From: Aristolochia californica
Lineage: Eukaryota; Streptophyta; Magnoliopsida; Piperales; Aristolochiaceae
DNA length: 64,000 bases
Assembly: GCA_029961685.1 (NCBI GenBank)
Contig: JARWKL010000007.1
Location: forward strand, 2,562,708-2,626,707
Direction: 5' to 3'
Made by a program: the position numbers and the translations under genes. Below the pieces are notes generated by a model. That model was not told the origin of the DNA. It saw only the letters and a list, made by a program, of their open reading frames with translations, and made no database searches. The stretch's first letter is position 1. Every line of letters begins with the position of its first letter. Positions 54,137 to 64,000 of this stretch are shown here, one piece after another.

Positions 54137-57100
54137 ACATATACATACACCTGCATATGTGAGCGTGTGCATGCAGAGAGGGGAAGCAAAATGGTCTATC
54201 AGATTCACAAATTTCTTTTCTTTCTTGGTTTCTGTTTTTCTTGCTCCCTCTATTTCTTCTCCATTTCAAACACTTGTTTATTCTTCACAAGACATAAGCA
54301 GTGAAAGATTAATAAAAGTTTAATGTATAAATAGTTATTCATTTTTTCAAAATCTAATAAACACCCCACATAAGTATTAATGTTCTCCATGAAAAAACGG
54401 CTCTTACATGATGCATCATATTCCCAAAGATTAGCAATTTGTATTTGTGAGTGCAAATTAACATCAAGTGCATCCATAAAGGCTAATCATAAACCTAGAC
54501 TTTTCAAAAAGTAAACTTATATATACCAGTCTTGAATCAGGATATTGCAGTCAAATTTTTTAAAAAATTTAGGAACATGATTTTCCAAACTACACTTACC
54601 AGGAATAGGAAATACACCAACCCATGAATTAGCTGGTAGTAGTGACTGAACATTCTCAAATGGGTGGGTTGAGGCTTTCCGCTCGAGAATTTCATGAAAT
54701 CCTTCAAAAGGGAATGATGATATGACCATGACAGCAGAAAAGAAATACAAAGTCTTAGTATGTCAGTATAATAGTGAAGCTTAACCCATTTTGACTTTAC
54801 CCTTCTTGAACTTGGGACTGATCTTCTGTAAAAGGCCGATAAGGGTTGTTGCCTCAGAAGCAGGCTTTGCTGGACTTGGATCTAGTATATTTCCCGTGCT
54901 TGAGTTCACAAAGAATGTCCTTGTTGAACCGGTAATACAGTACTTATTTCCTTCCAAAGTTACTAGATCTAAATAAATCAAATCTCCAACAAGCCTGGAA
55001 ATATATTTAAGGCAATAGCTTAAGTCACAGAAGAAGAAGAATTAAAATAAAGAACTAGATAAATATGGAGACTACCTCCTATAACTTGGAGGAGGATTAA
55101 ATGAAGAAAAAACCATGCCCTCTAGACATCTGATCTCTTTAGATGAAGAAGCTAACAGACTACCGAGTGAACCAGTAACATCCTCCATGAAACCCAATCC
55201 ATCAAGCTCGGGGAATATAGTTTTTGTCGAACCTAAAGTACCACCAAATAAAAAAATGAATACCAACACGAACAAGGGAAACACAAAAAATGACTAAACT
55301 CATCAGTACGTTCATTTTAAATGTTAAGACTTTGACCTTCGTTATTTATAAAAATAGGAGTAGCAGAGTTTTACATAACAGGCAATAGAAATTATACATC
55401 ATGCAAGAAACTATTGTCAAGGATAATCTTCACACAGGAACGAAGGATTCCTAGGAATACCAGAGTGGAGCAATCCAAAACGTGTACTTTCTAGTATATC
55501 CATTTGTAAATTTTAGTTTATTGAAGAAAGTACTGCAATCAGTTTCTTTTAAAGATTAACTTGAAAATTGCAGCTAAGGCGCTTCAAAGACCCTTTCTTC
55601 TTGTTATGTAATCCAGGACTTAAATATTATGTTGTTTGCCCCATCGATTTCAAGGTGGCTCCATTGAATTCACCATTTCAAAAGGTTAAGAATAAATAAA
55701 GAAAAAAGGCAACCCAATTGCCCTTGGGAGACTGGAACTAAAGATTTCACAATAGACACCCCACATGTAGCCATCAGACCAAAGGTCCAATTTACATCTT
55801 TTGCAAAATATTTAATTTTTTAATAAACAAGAAAAGGACTCACAATAAGATTGTTGTCTACTGCAAAAACAAGGGAACCGCCTTCATGTAAGTCAATATC
55901 TTTTGCAAAAACTCTAGATGTATGAACGTATAATGTGTATATGTATGTACATATGTACATACTTAAGGAAACAAGTTTCAAGAAATATACTAGAGTTCCT
56001 GTGTGTGACAGTTTCAATAAGTTTTGGAATTCTTCCCCACGGACAGGATATCCAAGTCCATTAGTCAGTTTCTACAAGAATCTCAAAAATTACAAAAAAA
56101 TTGGCATATACATCTGAGGCCAAATAGAAAAAGTGACCAAAAAAACATTTTTTCCTTGTCTAAGTAATCAAAAAAAATCAAGTAGATGAAATTTGCCAAT
56201 CATTAAAAACCTGTAGTTTTATTTTGCAAGGACTCATGCTGCAATGCTAGAGATGTGGATAGTGATGAATGAAGGGTGGAAAGAGAAAGCAATTCTCTGG
56301 CCCGGCAAAGATGAGACCTAATAGATCTGTCATCGTACAACGCTGCAACCAACTTAGCTTTATTAGGGGCACAATAAACACTATTAATAGATCAAAAAGT
56401 CTAAGAACTTTATGGGTCAACCATAACAGATGAACATATAACTGAGAATGCCCAATTTGAATTATACCAGGCTAAAACGTTTCAAAAAAAGCTTGAAATT
56501 CCAATTAAGTTAAACACAAATAAAATAAAAAATCAACTGGATAAATCATGTGTTAGCATGGGAAAAAGCAAAATACAACACCCGGTAAGCTTGGAATTTT
56601 GCTGAGTCTATAAGTTGACCAACAAGCCTCCTAATGTTACTAATCAATTTTGGATGCATCTGGACCCAATTTATCATCGTGAAAGTGGAATGAGCTTAAA
56701 AACACCTGGCACCATCTCCAAAGAGCAACCACCAGTAGTAATATCACCAACTTCTGATAGTTCATTGTAGTCTACCAAACGGTGCATAGAGCCATCTTTG
56801 GTGTGCAATAACAAATCATAACAAGTGAAGAAACAAGTCTCTGGAGCATCAAGAAGGAATTGCCTCAAATCCATAACAGAGTCCCCAGGATTTAACTGTA
56901 TCAAGAAAAGTAAATATCAATATTACAGTAAAAATTAATAACAGGATGAAGAATCACATTCACCTTTGCGACAAGTAAAGAAACTAAATACTAATATAAG
57001 TGCCTGAGAGGAAAAAGAAAATGAGATGTAAATTATACAAGAGGCAACTCCAGACGGTCCAACAACTGAGTTTTCACTAGGAAACTAAGAAAACATTAAA

Positions 57101-58580
57101 AAAGAAAAAAACATTGCACACAAATCTCTTTACAGCAGACAGGATCTGGCTAGAACAGTGCACCTGGAATTCAAGTGTAACAAGTAGAACTGGAGTTTGA
57201 AATTCACAATAAACCAAGAAGATGTTGGATACTGCAGGTGTTGTAGTGTGCAACAAATGACTGAAGCTTCAAAATTGACAAGGAATCATGAACTTAAAGT
57301 AACATCTAGAAACGCCAGATGACCAGAACACAATTACTCAAAATAAGGAGCACACATATATCATGGATTATGTTCCCAAATGACACCCAATGTCACTGAT
57401 TTACTGCTTGCCATTTGTTTTAAAGTGATGAATCTTATAAAAATACTGGTCACATCAATCTCATCGACTCACGTGCAACTCAAGCTTTTCAACAGATTGT
57501 GCTTTGACAGAAACAGTGTAGAGATGGAGATCGCCTGTTAAACAAACAGCAACCAAATTGGTCCAAGTCAGAATACATTAGAACATCTGAATCAACAAAT
57601 TCCACCATGCAAAAGGTAAGAAGAAGAAAAAAAGCAACAACTTGGAAGTTGTCACAGCTCCTTAGCAGAAGTTGGCAAGACCTTAAGTTAAAACTTTGGA
57701 GGCTATTTCACCCCTTCCAAGAGCAGGTTCCTCACTTCTTCCTGATTGAAGAAGGCTCTAAATAAAACACAATAAGGGTACAATATTTTCATTTATATCA
57801 TTAAAATGTTTTTAAGCAACATACTAGAGCAAGATATTTTTGAAAAGATATGATTAGAGAATGGGATAGAATGAACGTCAACACAGTCCATAAGTATGTA
57901 AACGTGACTACACACTTAAAGTATGATCCTAAAATAAGTATATGATGTTCAGATGCTACTCTAAAGTAGTTAGAACTGGAAAATAACATGTGGAGAGAAA
58001 AAAAGACAGATAGCATTTCAAAAGGATCTGATGTAAAGAGAGATAGTAGCTTTTTACTCCTCCAGTATCCATTTGTCCTAAGAGAACATGAGAGAGAGAG
58101 AGAGAGATACAAAATACAAGGAAATTCTACTTCAAACTTTCACAAAAGAGAAGCCAAACAAATGATACAGTACTAGAAGGGGCCGAAGAACACCAGCTGA
58201 GCCCCTTGACGATCTTTAGGTCAGCCATGCATCCAGAATTACTAAAACAGCATTGGAACAAATGTTCTCGTCCAAGGAAAATGTAATAAAGAGTAAATGA
58301 AGTTACCATCTGCTTGCTTGGACTGGTTGGTGGCAGCATCTGTTCCCTCGGCCTTGGTAGTGACATTAGTAGAGTCGTTCGATCCAGCAGACTTATCAAC
58401 TGAATTACAACTCTGGACTCCATTCTCGCTAATGCTGGAATTTTCCACATCAATCTTTTTACCCGTTGGGAATACTGCAGAATCAGTAGTGTTGGCAGCA
58501 GATAGAGAAATAGGTTCTAAAGAATTGGTTACACTGGATGCTTTCCCTTTATTCTTCGATTTGTTAGATTTCCCAGCCAT
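33568..58580 (-). CDS. FMT: Clustered mitochondria (CLU) protein, FRIENDLY orthologue, 28 coding exons
   Basis: Exons in transcript order: 58580-58307, 57534-57473, 56895-56706, 56342-56211, 55232-55076, 54994-54801, 54701-54600, 53367-53232, 53097-52969, 52156-51757, 51621-51517, 51286-51168, 51024-50916, 50820-50692, 50468-50364, 50190-50020, 49934-49848, 49716-49609, 37756-37610, 37477-37409, 37320-37162, 37034-36978, 36880-36840, 36372-36253, 36139-35830, 35740-35633, 34818-34771, 33981-33568. All keep frame: 1393 residues, near Arabidopsis FRIENDLY (about 1400). Starts [17 protein letters not shown]-terminal domain ([20 protein letters not shown], about 113-170), central CLU domain, then TPRs (about 1030-1205; [20 protein letters not shown]). 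Cytosolic protein needed for mitochondrial distribution and association; CLU proteins bind mRNAs for mitochondrial proteins. A 5' UTR intron ends at 58589 (TCAG before GAACAAATATG). Introns 24 and 25 appear to use GC donors. Intron 18 is 11.9 kb of retroelements. Confidence 0.95.
38332..38527 (-). mobile_element. LINE 3'-end fragment with poly(A)
   Basis: Poly-T at 38332-38354 is the poly(A) tail of a minus-strand insertion. Upstream on that strand is an RNase H-like tail ([13 protein letters not shown] near 38510-38470). It abuts the next LINE. Confidence 0.65.
38531..41140 (-). mobile_element. LINE (non-LTR) retrotransposon, 5'-truncated
   Basis: Minus-strand pieces in order. Reverse transcriptase: [20 protein letters not shown] then [11 protein letters not shown], 41050-40915; further RT pieces near 40900-40680. 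RT C-terminus: [20 protein letters not shown] near 40130. Zinc-binding RVT region: [21 protein letters not shown] near 39480. RNase [21 protein letters not shown] near 39000. A short poly-T (38531-38539) marks the 3' end. Frames are broken by stops and shifts, so it is dead. The endonuclease domain was not found. It lies in FRIENDLY intron 18, sense to the host gene. Confidence 0.85.
41461..41745. repeat. ~165-bp tandem duplication
   Basis: CAAAGGGTTGTTGTAGGAGA at 41461 and CAGAGGGTTGTTGCTGGAGA at 41626. Similarity continues through GCTTGGTTTAAAAGAG and GGGAAGCTTCAG. Confidence 0.8.
42513..42607. repeat. 36-bp tandem repeat, about 2.6 copies
   Basis: Units begin CATGCTGTCCCAGATAA (42513), CATGTTGTCCCGGATAA (42549) and CATGTTGTCCCAGATAA (42585). 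The 36-bp period is exact and gives a 12-residue repeat (MNGFF...) on the minus strand. Confidence 0.9.
43828..43985 (-). mobile_element. LINE 3' tail inserted in Copia
   Basis: Poly-T at about 43828-43839, then on the minus strand [18 protein letters not shown], an RNase H tail. Flanks on both sides belong to the Copia element, so the LINE landed in it later. Confidence 0.65.
45150..45560. repeat. Dispersed repeat inside the minus-strand Copia
   Basis: TTTTGTTATCGATGTTCGCC followed by CACCGCTCAAGAATGCATAC and AAATTCCAC resembles 1510-1590 in copy A. It interrupts the Copia coding region between protease and RT. Probably a second repeat inserted there. Confidence 0.45.
47461..48040. other. 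FRIENDLY intron 18, AT-rich filler
   Basis: No gene or clear element. May include lost parts of the Copia 5' LTR. Confidence 0.4.
48050..48412 (+). mobile_element. LINE RNase H tail, plus strand
   Basis: Plus-strand peptide [16 protein letters not shown] followed, after a frame change, by [14 protein letters not shown] near 48310-48345. It ends in AATAAAATTATCACTTCAC and an A-run at 48408-48414. Opposite orientation to the other LINE pieces of this intron. Confidence 0.7.
48820..49050. repeat. Degenerate ~100-bp tandem repeat
   Basis: Three copies of a theme GATCAAT-ATTCCATGCCACACTGAC are spaced by roughly 85-115 bp, with CCATGGGCAG-type sequence between. Noncoding intronic DNA. Confidence 0.55.
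53498..53822 (+). mobile_element. Probable solo LTR in FRIENDLY intron 7
   Basis: About 325 bp bounded by TGGAAGA and TTCAACA. It contains a TATA-like core (TATAAATAGGGG near 53752) and a polyadenylation-like AATAAA near 53780, the usual order in a plant LTR. Its left part has short GAGTCT/CTCACAGA repeats. No internal domain and no matching target duplication (AGATC, AGCAC), so the call is tentative. Confidence 0.5.
54111..54136. repeat. (GT)n microsatellite
   Basis: 26-bp GT run in FRIENDLY intron 7. It produces spurious Cys-Val and Thr-His open frames. Confidence 0.95.
58090..58107. repeat. (GA)n microsatellite
   Basis: Short GA run in FRIENDLY intron 1. Confidence 0.9.
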
Positions 58581-59300
58581 ATTTGTTCCTGAAACAGAAG
58601 CCAAATAAACACCTCAATATAGGAAGAAAAATGAACATAAATATTAAGCCAGTAATATACAGACGCCTTTAACAGCCATAACAGTAAGCCAGAAAAATTC
58701 TCTGACTAACAAATCGAATTTAATACTAAAAGGGGTCCTTACTTCAATGACCTTACACTGAATATGTACCCCCTTAAAATCTGAAGTCGATGATAGAATA
58801 TGTTGATTATGAGATGTCGACGTGAGTAACCCCTCCAGAAGCTCAAATAAAAAAATTGATGCAAACCACACAGACAGCAATTAAAATGTGCTCCTGGTCC
58901 ACTTGAAGTTGTAACTCAATCAAAACCCACCCGCAGTAGCATCGCAGATAGATAAACAAGTTGCTGGAACCAAAACAACTACGGAAATCGAACTTGAAAG
59001 AAGATGCACACAGAATCCAATTAAATGAACTTCAAACTCGAAAAAATAAAAAAGGTAGTAGTATGTCACATTAAAAAGACACAAGCCCAAGAATAATGTA
59101 GAAAGAAACTGTGATAAAACAAATGAGCACCGTGCCTTGAGCGTCCACAAACAACAGTCAGCCTCAGATACCGAACCGATACGATTTGCAGATAACGGAT
59201 AAGCAGGATAAACACAGAGGCTGCAAATAGAAGATAATGAAGGACAGAGAGAGGATGTACACCCACCCGAAGGGAGGCTGAGGATGGTCAGTCGAGACGG
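58581..59300 (-). other. FRIENDLY 5' UTR intron and upstream region
   Basis: A 3' splice site (TCAG at 58592-58589) precedes the short leader of the first coding exon, so at least one noncoding 5' exon lies upstream, probably near 59200-59290 where the sequence is richer in GC and GA. The exact transcription start is not visible. Confidence 0.5.
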
Positions 59301-61960
59301 CCCCGGTGTTAAACGGATTGTCGACGGGAAGCTAATTAGCAAACGCCGCACACGTACTTCAACCTCTTTCCAGTTTCCAGCTCTTTTATTTTCTGGATTT
59401 AGGGTTCATTTTCTGTATCGTTTTTGTTTTGCCACAACAAAATGGCTAGCTAGACGACATCATCGATCATTACAGGATATAATATTAGCACTAGTAATAA
59501 CAATGCAGATAAGAGCGATACTTGAGCCACCGTTAGGGTTTTGGATTGGTTTAGAATGAAGGAGGCCACCGTTAGGGCTACCAATGCCTTTCCAGAAATA
59601 GACGCCTTCCTCCCGTGGATTTTCCTCGGTTTCCCAAGAATTCCGGATTGTTTATGTGTTTCAAGAGCACGTGCGGGAACTTGCACGCGAACATGTTGGA
59701 GAGAATGCTAACCTATTTTGTTACTAGCCTCCCGAGCCTAGTGGTGGAAGAGGGATTATCCGGTGAGTCCAGTCCGAATTTAGTCGCGTTAACTCGATAT
59801 AACAACAAACATACCAGCGAGTCATCACTTAGAGATGAAATCAAACGACTCAGATGGCGACCGTTTGACTAGAAACTCGGTGTTAAATGTGAAATTTGCA
59901 TACACCAGGAGTGAAAGGCAATCGTTTGTCAACCCACTTTGACGAAAGGGTTTCTTTAACAATGAGTGCATCTTTAACGATGTCATCGATGAGGGACGCA
60001 GCTTGGTTGAGTTTGTCGGTGACGGAGATGATGACCTGAGTACTCATTCTTATTACATGGTGGAGAGACAAAAAAACACGTCGCGACTACTTGTTTTACA
60101 TAATTCTTATCGTTGGAAAGTCACAACCTGTACTCTACCAGAATAACATCATTCAACTCTTTGGTACTGAACGATGCTTTCGGCTCGAGCATTAACAATT
60201 TCAGCTCCAACAAATTTCCAACACACATGTTTCTGTCTTGTATTGCCTCTGCTATCATATTTTGGATTGTGTTTACATTCAAACCAGCATGATTGTTGTT
60301 TCGTCAAAAATCAAGCGTCTTTGTCGATGGTTTATTTCTAGACATACTGAGTTGGTTCATCACTGTTGTGTTGACTGGTCTACCATTGCTCACTAATTGA
60401 TCGCCATCATCACTACTGTCTCTAAATCCTGGAAGTGATTCTATGAGTATTGGTTCAGCTATTACTGTTGTCATCCAACTCACTGAAGAAATAAACTCAA
60501 CAGAGATTGAGATCTTATTTTTTGAATAAGCGGCTAGCACTCCAATTGGTATCTTCATTATTTCTAGAAATATATCTTTGGTATCTACCAAGTTATCTGC
60601 TTGCTGGTTGCTCTCACCTTGGGTGTCAATCACGATCTGATTACTATAAAGTTCATTGCTCTCAATCTACTCGAATTACTGTTTCCAAAACCGATTAAGA
60701 CCCGAGTTGCTCCATTATCTTTGTCGTGAATAACTACTCATTGGGAGAGAAGAGAGGTGTTGTTATTACCAGGTATGGTGTAATCTATCAAGTATGGTTC
60801 TACGAGCGAGTGTTTAATCTACCAGGTTAACCTAGCAAACTGGTGACCAGGCTGATTTTGTTCTGCTTGGGTTAACCCAGAGAGTCCAGTCAACTTGGTT
60901 TGAGTCAACCCAACTCAATCCACTTGCTCATTGCCTCTGTAATACTGGTCTGAGTCCCGAGTACTCTATCGATTCCTCTCGTGACTCGACTATATTAGTC
61001 TGATACTTGACTCAGCTCAACCCGGTTGCTTACCTCAGTTTGACTAGGTCCCTTGGCTCTGGCTTGATTGTTACCTTGGACGTATTATTTAGTGCATATT
61101 ATTTTTATTCAAGGATAGACTCGCGACAGATTATTTCATGTATCTTTATTAAGGATTTTTATTATTTGGTACTTGTTATTTGGACATTGGTCCATATTCG
61201 CTACTGTTGTTGTGTCTCTTTGGCTGATAAAATATTATTGAAGGACTCCTCAGTTGCTGACTATTGTCAACAGTGGTTATTTTTATGAAGATTTGAATAA
61301 AGCACATGGTGACCCCAATATTTTATCTTCCTTTTATTCTCATTACCCCCCTCCCCCCCTCCCAATTTTGATAACCTTTCTTTTACCATCCTTTATTTGA
61401 CTCTCACTTACCCCTTTGGGCAAACATTTTTTGGAGTATTGCTTTGATGGTCCTTGTATATATATGGGTGTTTTAAGTCCTTTAATACTTTTTATTGGTA
61501 CCCGTGGGTTTTTTATCGTCGTCTTGTGAATAATAGGCACTACCCACTTTAGTGATTATTATCACTATATTTTGTTCGACTTATATTTTATCACCATTTC
61601 TACCATTTGAGAGTCGATGCGCAGTTCATACTCATACTTGGGACACCAAGATGGAAGAGCTTATTATTGCATCTTATTATATGTTAAAATCACTTCAAAG
61701 TAATACCTATATACCCACTACCTAAAAAGTATAGGAGTGTGCCCAACATCCAGCTTGAGTCAAGTCTTTTTCACCCAAGAGATGTTTTTTTAGCTATCCT
61801 TAGAAAGTGAATAGTCTCTTTGTTGTGCCCTCCAGTTGGGCTACTTTTTCGCTTTTGAAATTGAGCGGAGAGTATTTCAAACTATGACCATTTTGACTGG
61901 AGTACGGAGCTTTGTTATATGGCTAGGAGTGTTTTTTTTTTCTCTCACTATGTATTATGC
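59301..61960. other. Intergenic region without a supported gene
   Basis: Contains two minus-strand open frames, 60071-59883 (62 codons) and 60633-60304 (109 codons). Neither has a recognisable domain. From about 60850 to 61080 the plus strand has irregular GAGTCAACCCAACTC and GTGACTCGACT motifs, loosely like the GACTCGGAC arrays. A pyrimidine-rich run (CCCCCCTCCCCCCCTCCC) lies near 61348. Confidence 0.4.
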
Positions 61961-61969
61961 AAGTTAGGT

Positions 61970-62885
61970 CTCTTAGTAAAGAACAAAGAGATCGCCAATT
62001 TGAAGGAGAGTATTAGAAGATATAGTGTAATTGAGGTGGACTGCCATTTTTCATTTTATACTGGGTAATTCCAAACCGACATATCCTTCAAACATTCCTC
62101 ATCACAAGGATAAGTTGTAGATATCATCACAAAGCTATTCACTCACCAAATCATATCCACCATTTGCAACAAGTTGGGTGTTTATGATGTTCTCTCACCC
62201 CCAATTTGAGAGGGAGTGTTAGAAGATGGGTTCAAGCCCACATGACCAAATAAGGCCCACACATCCAAGAGTGGTGGCGTGATGGTAAATAAGAAATCAT
62301 CTCGTAAAGATAGCACTAATGTAATTACTCTAAGTTTTTTTTTTTTCAATATTCTAGGGTGAAGGGCATAATTGTAATATTATACTTTTATTCATCTATT
62401 AATAGAGTTCTAGGGGGAGGGTTTGGACACAAGTACTTACCTTATTCTTCCTCCTATTTTCTCTCCAATGTGCATTATTCCTCTTTCTCCATGAGGTAAT
62501 GGATGTTCTAAAAAAGAACACATAAACCCAATCTCCCTAAGAGATTGTTGCAAGATTCTATCTCTAGTTAGGCCTTTCTATATAGATTGTCAAGTTCTAG
62601 ATGAACTTGTCACGTATACATAGAAGAAAGGGAAAGTTTAACACCCTTACTTGGAGAGATACTTCTCCTTGAGAGATTTCATACTTCCTTCTCATTTGTA
62701 GCATATTGTAGAATGATCAAGGAGTTTGTAATGTTATACATAGAAGGATGATTGAAATATATGAAGGGTTTTCCAAGGTAGGACCATTCTCTTTCTCTCT
62801 AAAGCACTTTTGAAAGGGAACTTGTAAGATAAAACTTTTGTGGATTTAATATATGCTAATAAATTCTCATGTTTTTGTTTATTCA
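61970..62885 (+). mobile_element. Copia 3' end with LTR
   Basis: Plus-strand peptide near 62125-62200 reads DIITKLFTHQIISTICNKLG then VYDVLSPPI, the standard end of Copia RNase H. A purine tract (GAGAGGGAG) follows and an LTR starts TGTTAGAAG at 62217. The LTR probably ends near 62885 (TTTATTCA), but there is no second copy to confirm it. The rest of the element is degraded or absent. Confidence 0.65.
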
Positions 62886-62929
62886 CGATTTGGTGGGGTA
62901 TTCATAGGTTCCCCAACTCAAGCTAGCCA

Positions 62930-63400
62930 TTATTAACCTGTTGGCAAAAATTAGACCGTTGATTGATCAATCACTGGTAAGTGACTAATTGATCAATTGA
63001 TTATAAAGTCTACTTTTCTGTCAGACAGTGACTTATTGATCGATGGACTGATTGATTAATATATTATTGTGCTCCAAAAAAAGTTAAGTTGATTGATCAT
63101 TGCCAGTGCTTGATTGTTCAATCAAGATTCCCTCTAGTTGTATAATACAAGTATGTGTATTTCATTTGATTGGTCATATTTGAAGTCCCTTTTCGGTAAG
63201 ATTTTGACTGATCAATCAATCTAGAGGGATGATCGATCATTCCATATCAATTCAGCTAGTCTGGACAGCTATGATCGATCAATTAGTTATGGTTCATCGA
63301 TCATGCTTAATATTTCTAGTCTGCACATTTTTTGGATGATCAATCATAGTCAGTGACTGATCGATCGTTCCAATGCTAGATAAAATGTATATATTTATAA
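62930..63400. repeat. TGATCAAT/GATCGATC-rich tract
   Basis: More than ten short palindromic motifs (TTGATCAATTGA, TGATCGATCAAT, ACTGATCGATCG) are scattered over about 460 bp. Similar motifs occur at 1850-1940. The character is that of a dispersed repeat rather than a regulated promoter. Confidence 0.6.
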
Positions 63401-64000
63401 AGCATGGAAATTTCTCTCAAAGTGTTTTAACATATTTTTAAGTGATATGTATAATGATTTTAAACATTTCTATATGCAAATTAAATGCTGAAACAACAAT
63501 ATTCATAAGTACTTAAGAAATAGGAGATAAAATACTATCTTACATAAATTGACTAAGTTTTAAATGTTTATCTATTGAAGCTTGAACTCGAGTCTTCGAC
63601 TTGATTTTTTTCTCATGGGTATTTCTTCAAGAGATGTTATTCATTTTGTGTTTGAGGTATTCATATTGGTTTTGAAGTTTTAGATCACGAGAAGCTCTTG
63701 AAGGTTAAATATCTGAAATACTAAATTTGTAAGTTATTAGCTCAATTGAGTTTTATTATCATAAAAAAAATAATGCAAGAGTCAATATCTAAAGTACTGG
63801 TGGAAATCACGGTAAATTAAATTTTATATGCCCCAAAAGTGATTAGGAGTGGGAGACAATCCCCTTCACTTCTCTCTCCCCTATGTCAATAACAAATAAA
63901 AAATTAAAGGGAGAGGGCCCCAAAAACAACAGAGGTTCTCCTCCTCTAAAAACTTCTCATTTCTCCTTGTCCTCAATCTAATAAAAAAAGATAATTTTAC
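63401..64000. other. AT-rich right edge, no gene seen
   Basis: No coding stretch longer than chance. Possibly continuation of the repeat to its left. Confidence 0.5.

Noticed and set aside
53963..54323. Cys-Val and Thr-His rich open frames
   Set aside because: Translations of the GT microsatellite inside a FRIENDLY intron.

Overview
This 64-kb window is nuclear DNA of a flowering plant. It holds intron-rich, AT-rich genes with clear plant-type homologues (histone H3.1-type, a nsLTP-like protein, a polygalacturonase-inhibiting protein, and the CLU-family protein FRIENDLY). These are mixed with Ty1/Copia, Ty3/Gypsy, LINE and TRIM elements, CT/GT/GA microsatellites and tRNA-iMet primer sites. 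No bacterial or organellar gene, CRISPR array, rRNA or tRNA gene was seen. The species cannot be named from the sequence.

Layout: 1-190 may be the last exon of an upstream plus-strand gene. 1055-4617 is a tandem duplication of about 2.16 kb. Copy B runs into an intact, intronless H3.1-type histone gene (4768-5178, +). In copy A a GC-rich degenerate minisatellite (2440-3056) sits where the gene would be. Next comes a run of minus-strand genes: a 17+-exon WD40 protein (5888-14587), a two-exon nsLTP-like protein (14990-15556), a seven-exon 2-oxoglutarate/Fe(II) oxygenase (16191-30040), an intronless PGIP (31563-32570), and the 28-coding-exon FRIENDLY/CLU gene (33568-58580). I rebuilt the oxygenase and FRIENDLY genes exon by exon. 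Every junction kept frame, giving 363 and 1393 residues.

Mobile DNA is concentrated in two introns. Oxygenase intron 4 (17179-28710, 11.5 kb) contains a 5113-bp Copia element with 204-bp LTRs and a GTATG target duplication. That Copia carries two small TRIM elements, one with its own TACAA duplication. The same intron holds a 4.3-kb Gypsy derivative that has lost most of its reverse transcriptase. FRIENDLY intron 18 (37757-49608, 11.9 kb) contains a long LINE, several LINE 3' ends and a decayed minus-strand Copia. A probable solo LTR lies in FRIENDLY intron 7. From 59.3 to 64.0 kb I found no convincing gene, only a Copia 3' end with its LTR and a tract rich in TGATCAAT-type palindromes.

The genes do not form a pathway. 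They are separate housekeeping, defence and chromatin genes in a TE-laden segment. No new multi-gene system is visible. The most unusual features are the duplicated H3 upstream region with its GC-rich array, the related GACTCGGAC-type motif inside the Copia element, the nested TRIM pair, two consecutive GC-AG introns in FRIENDLY, and an H3.1 protein with serine at position 90.
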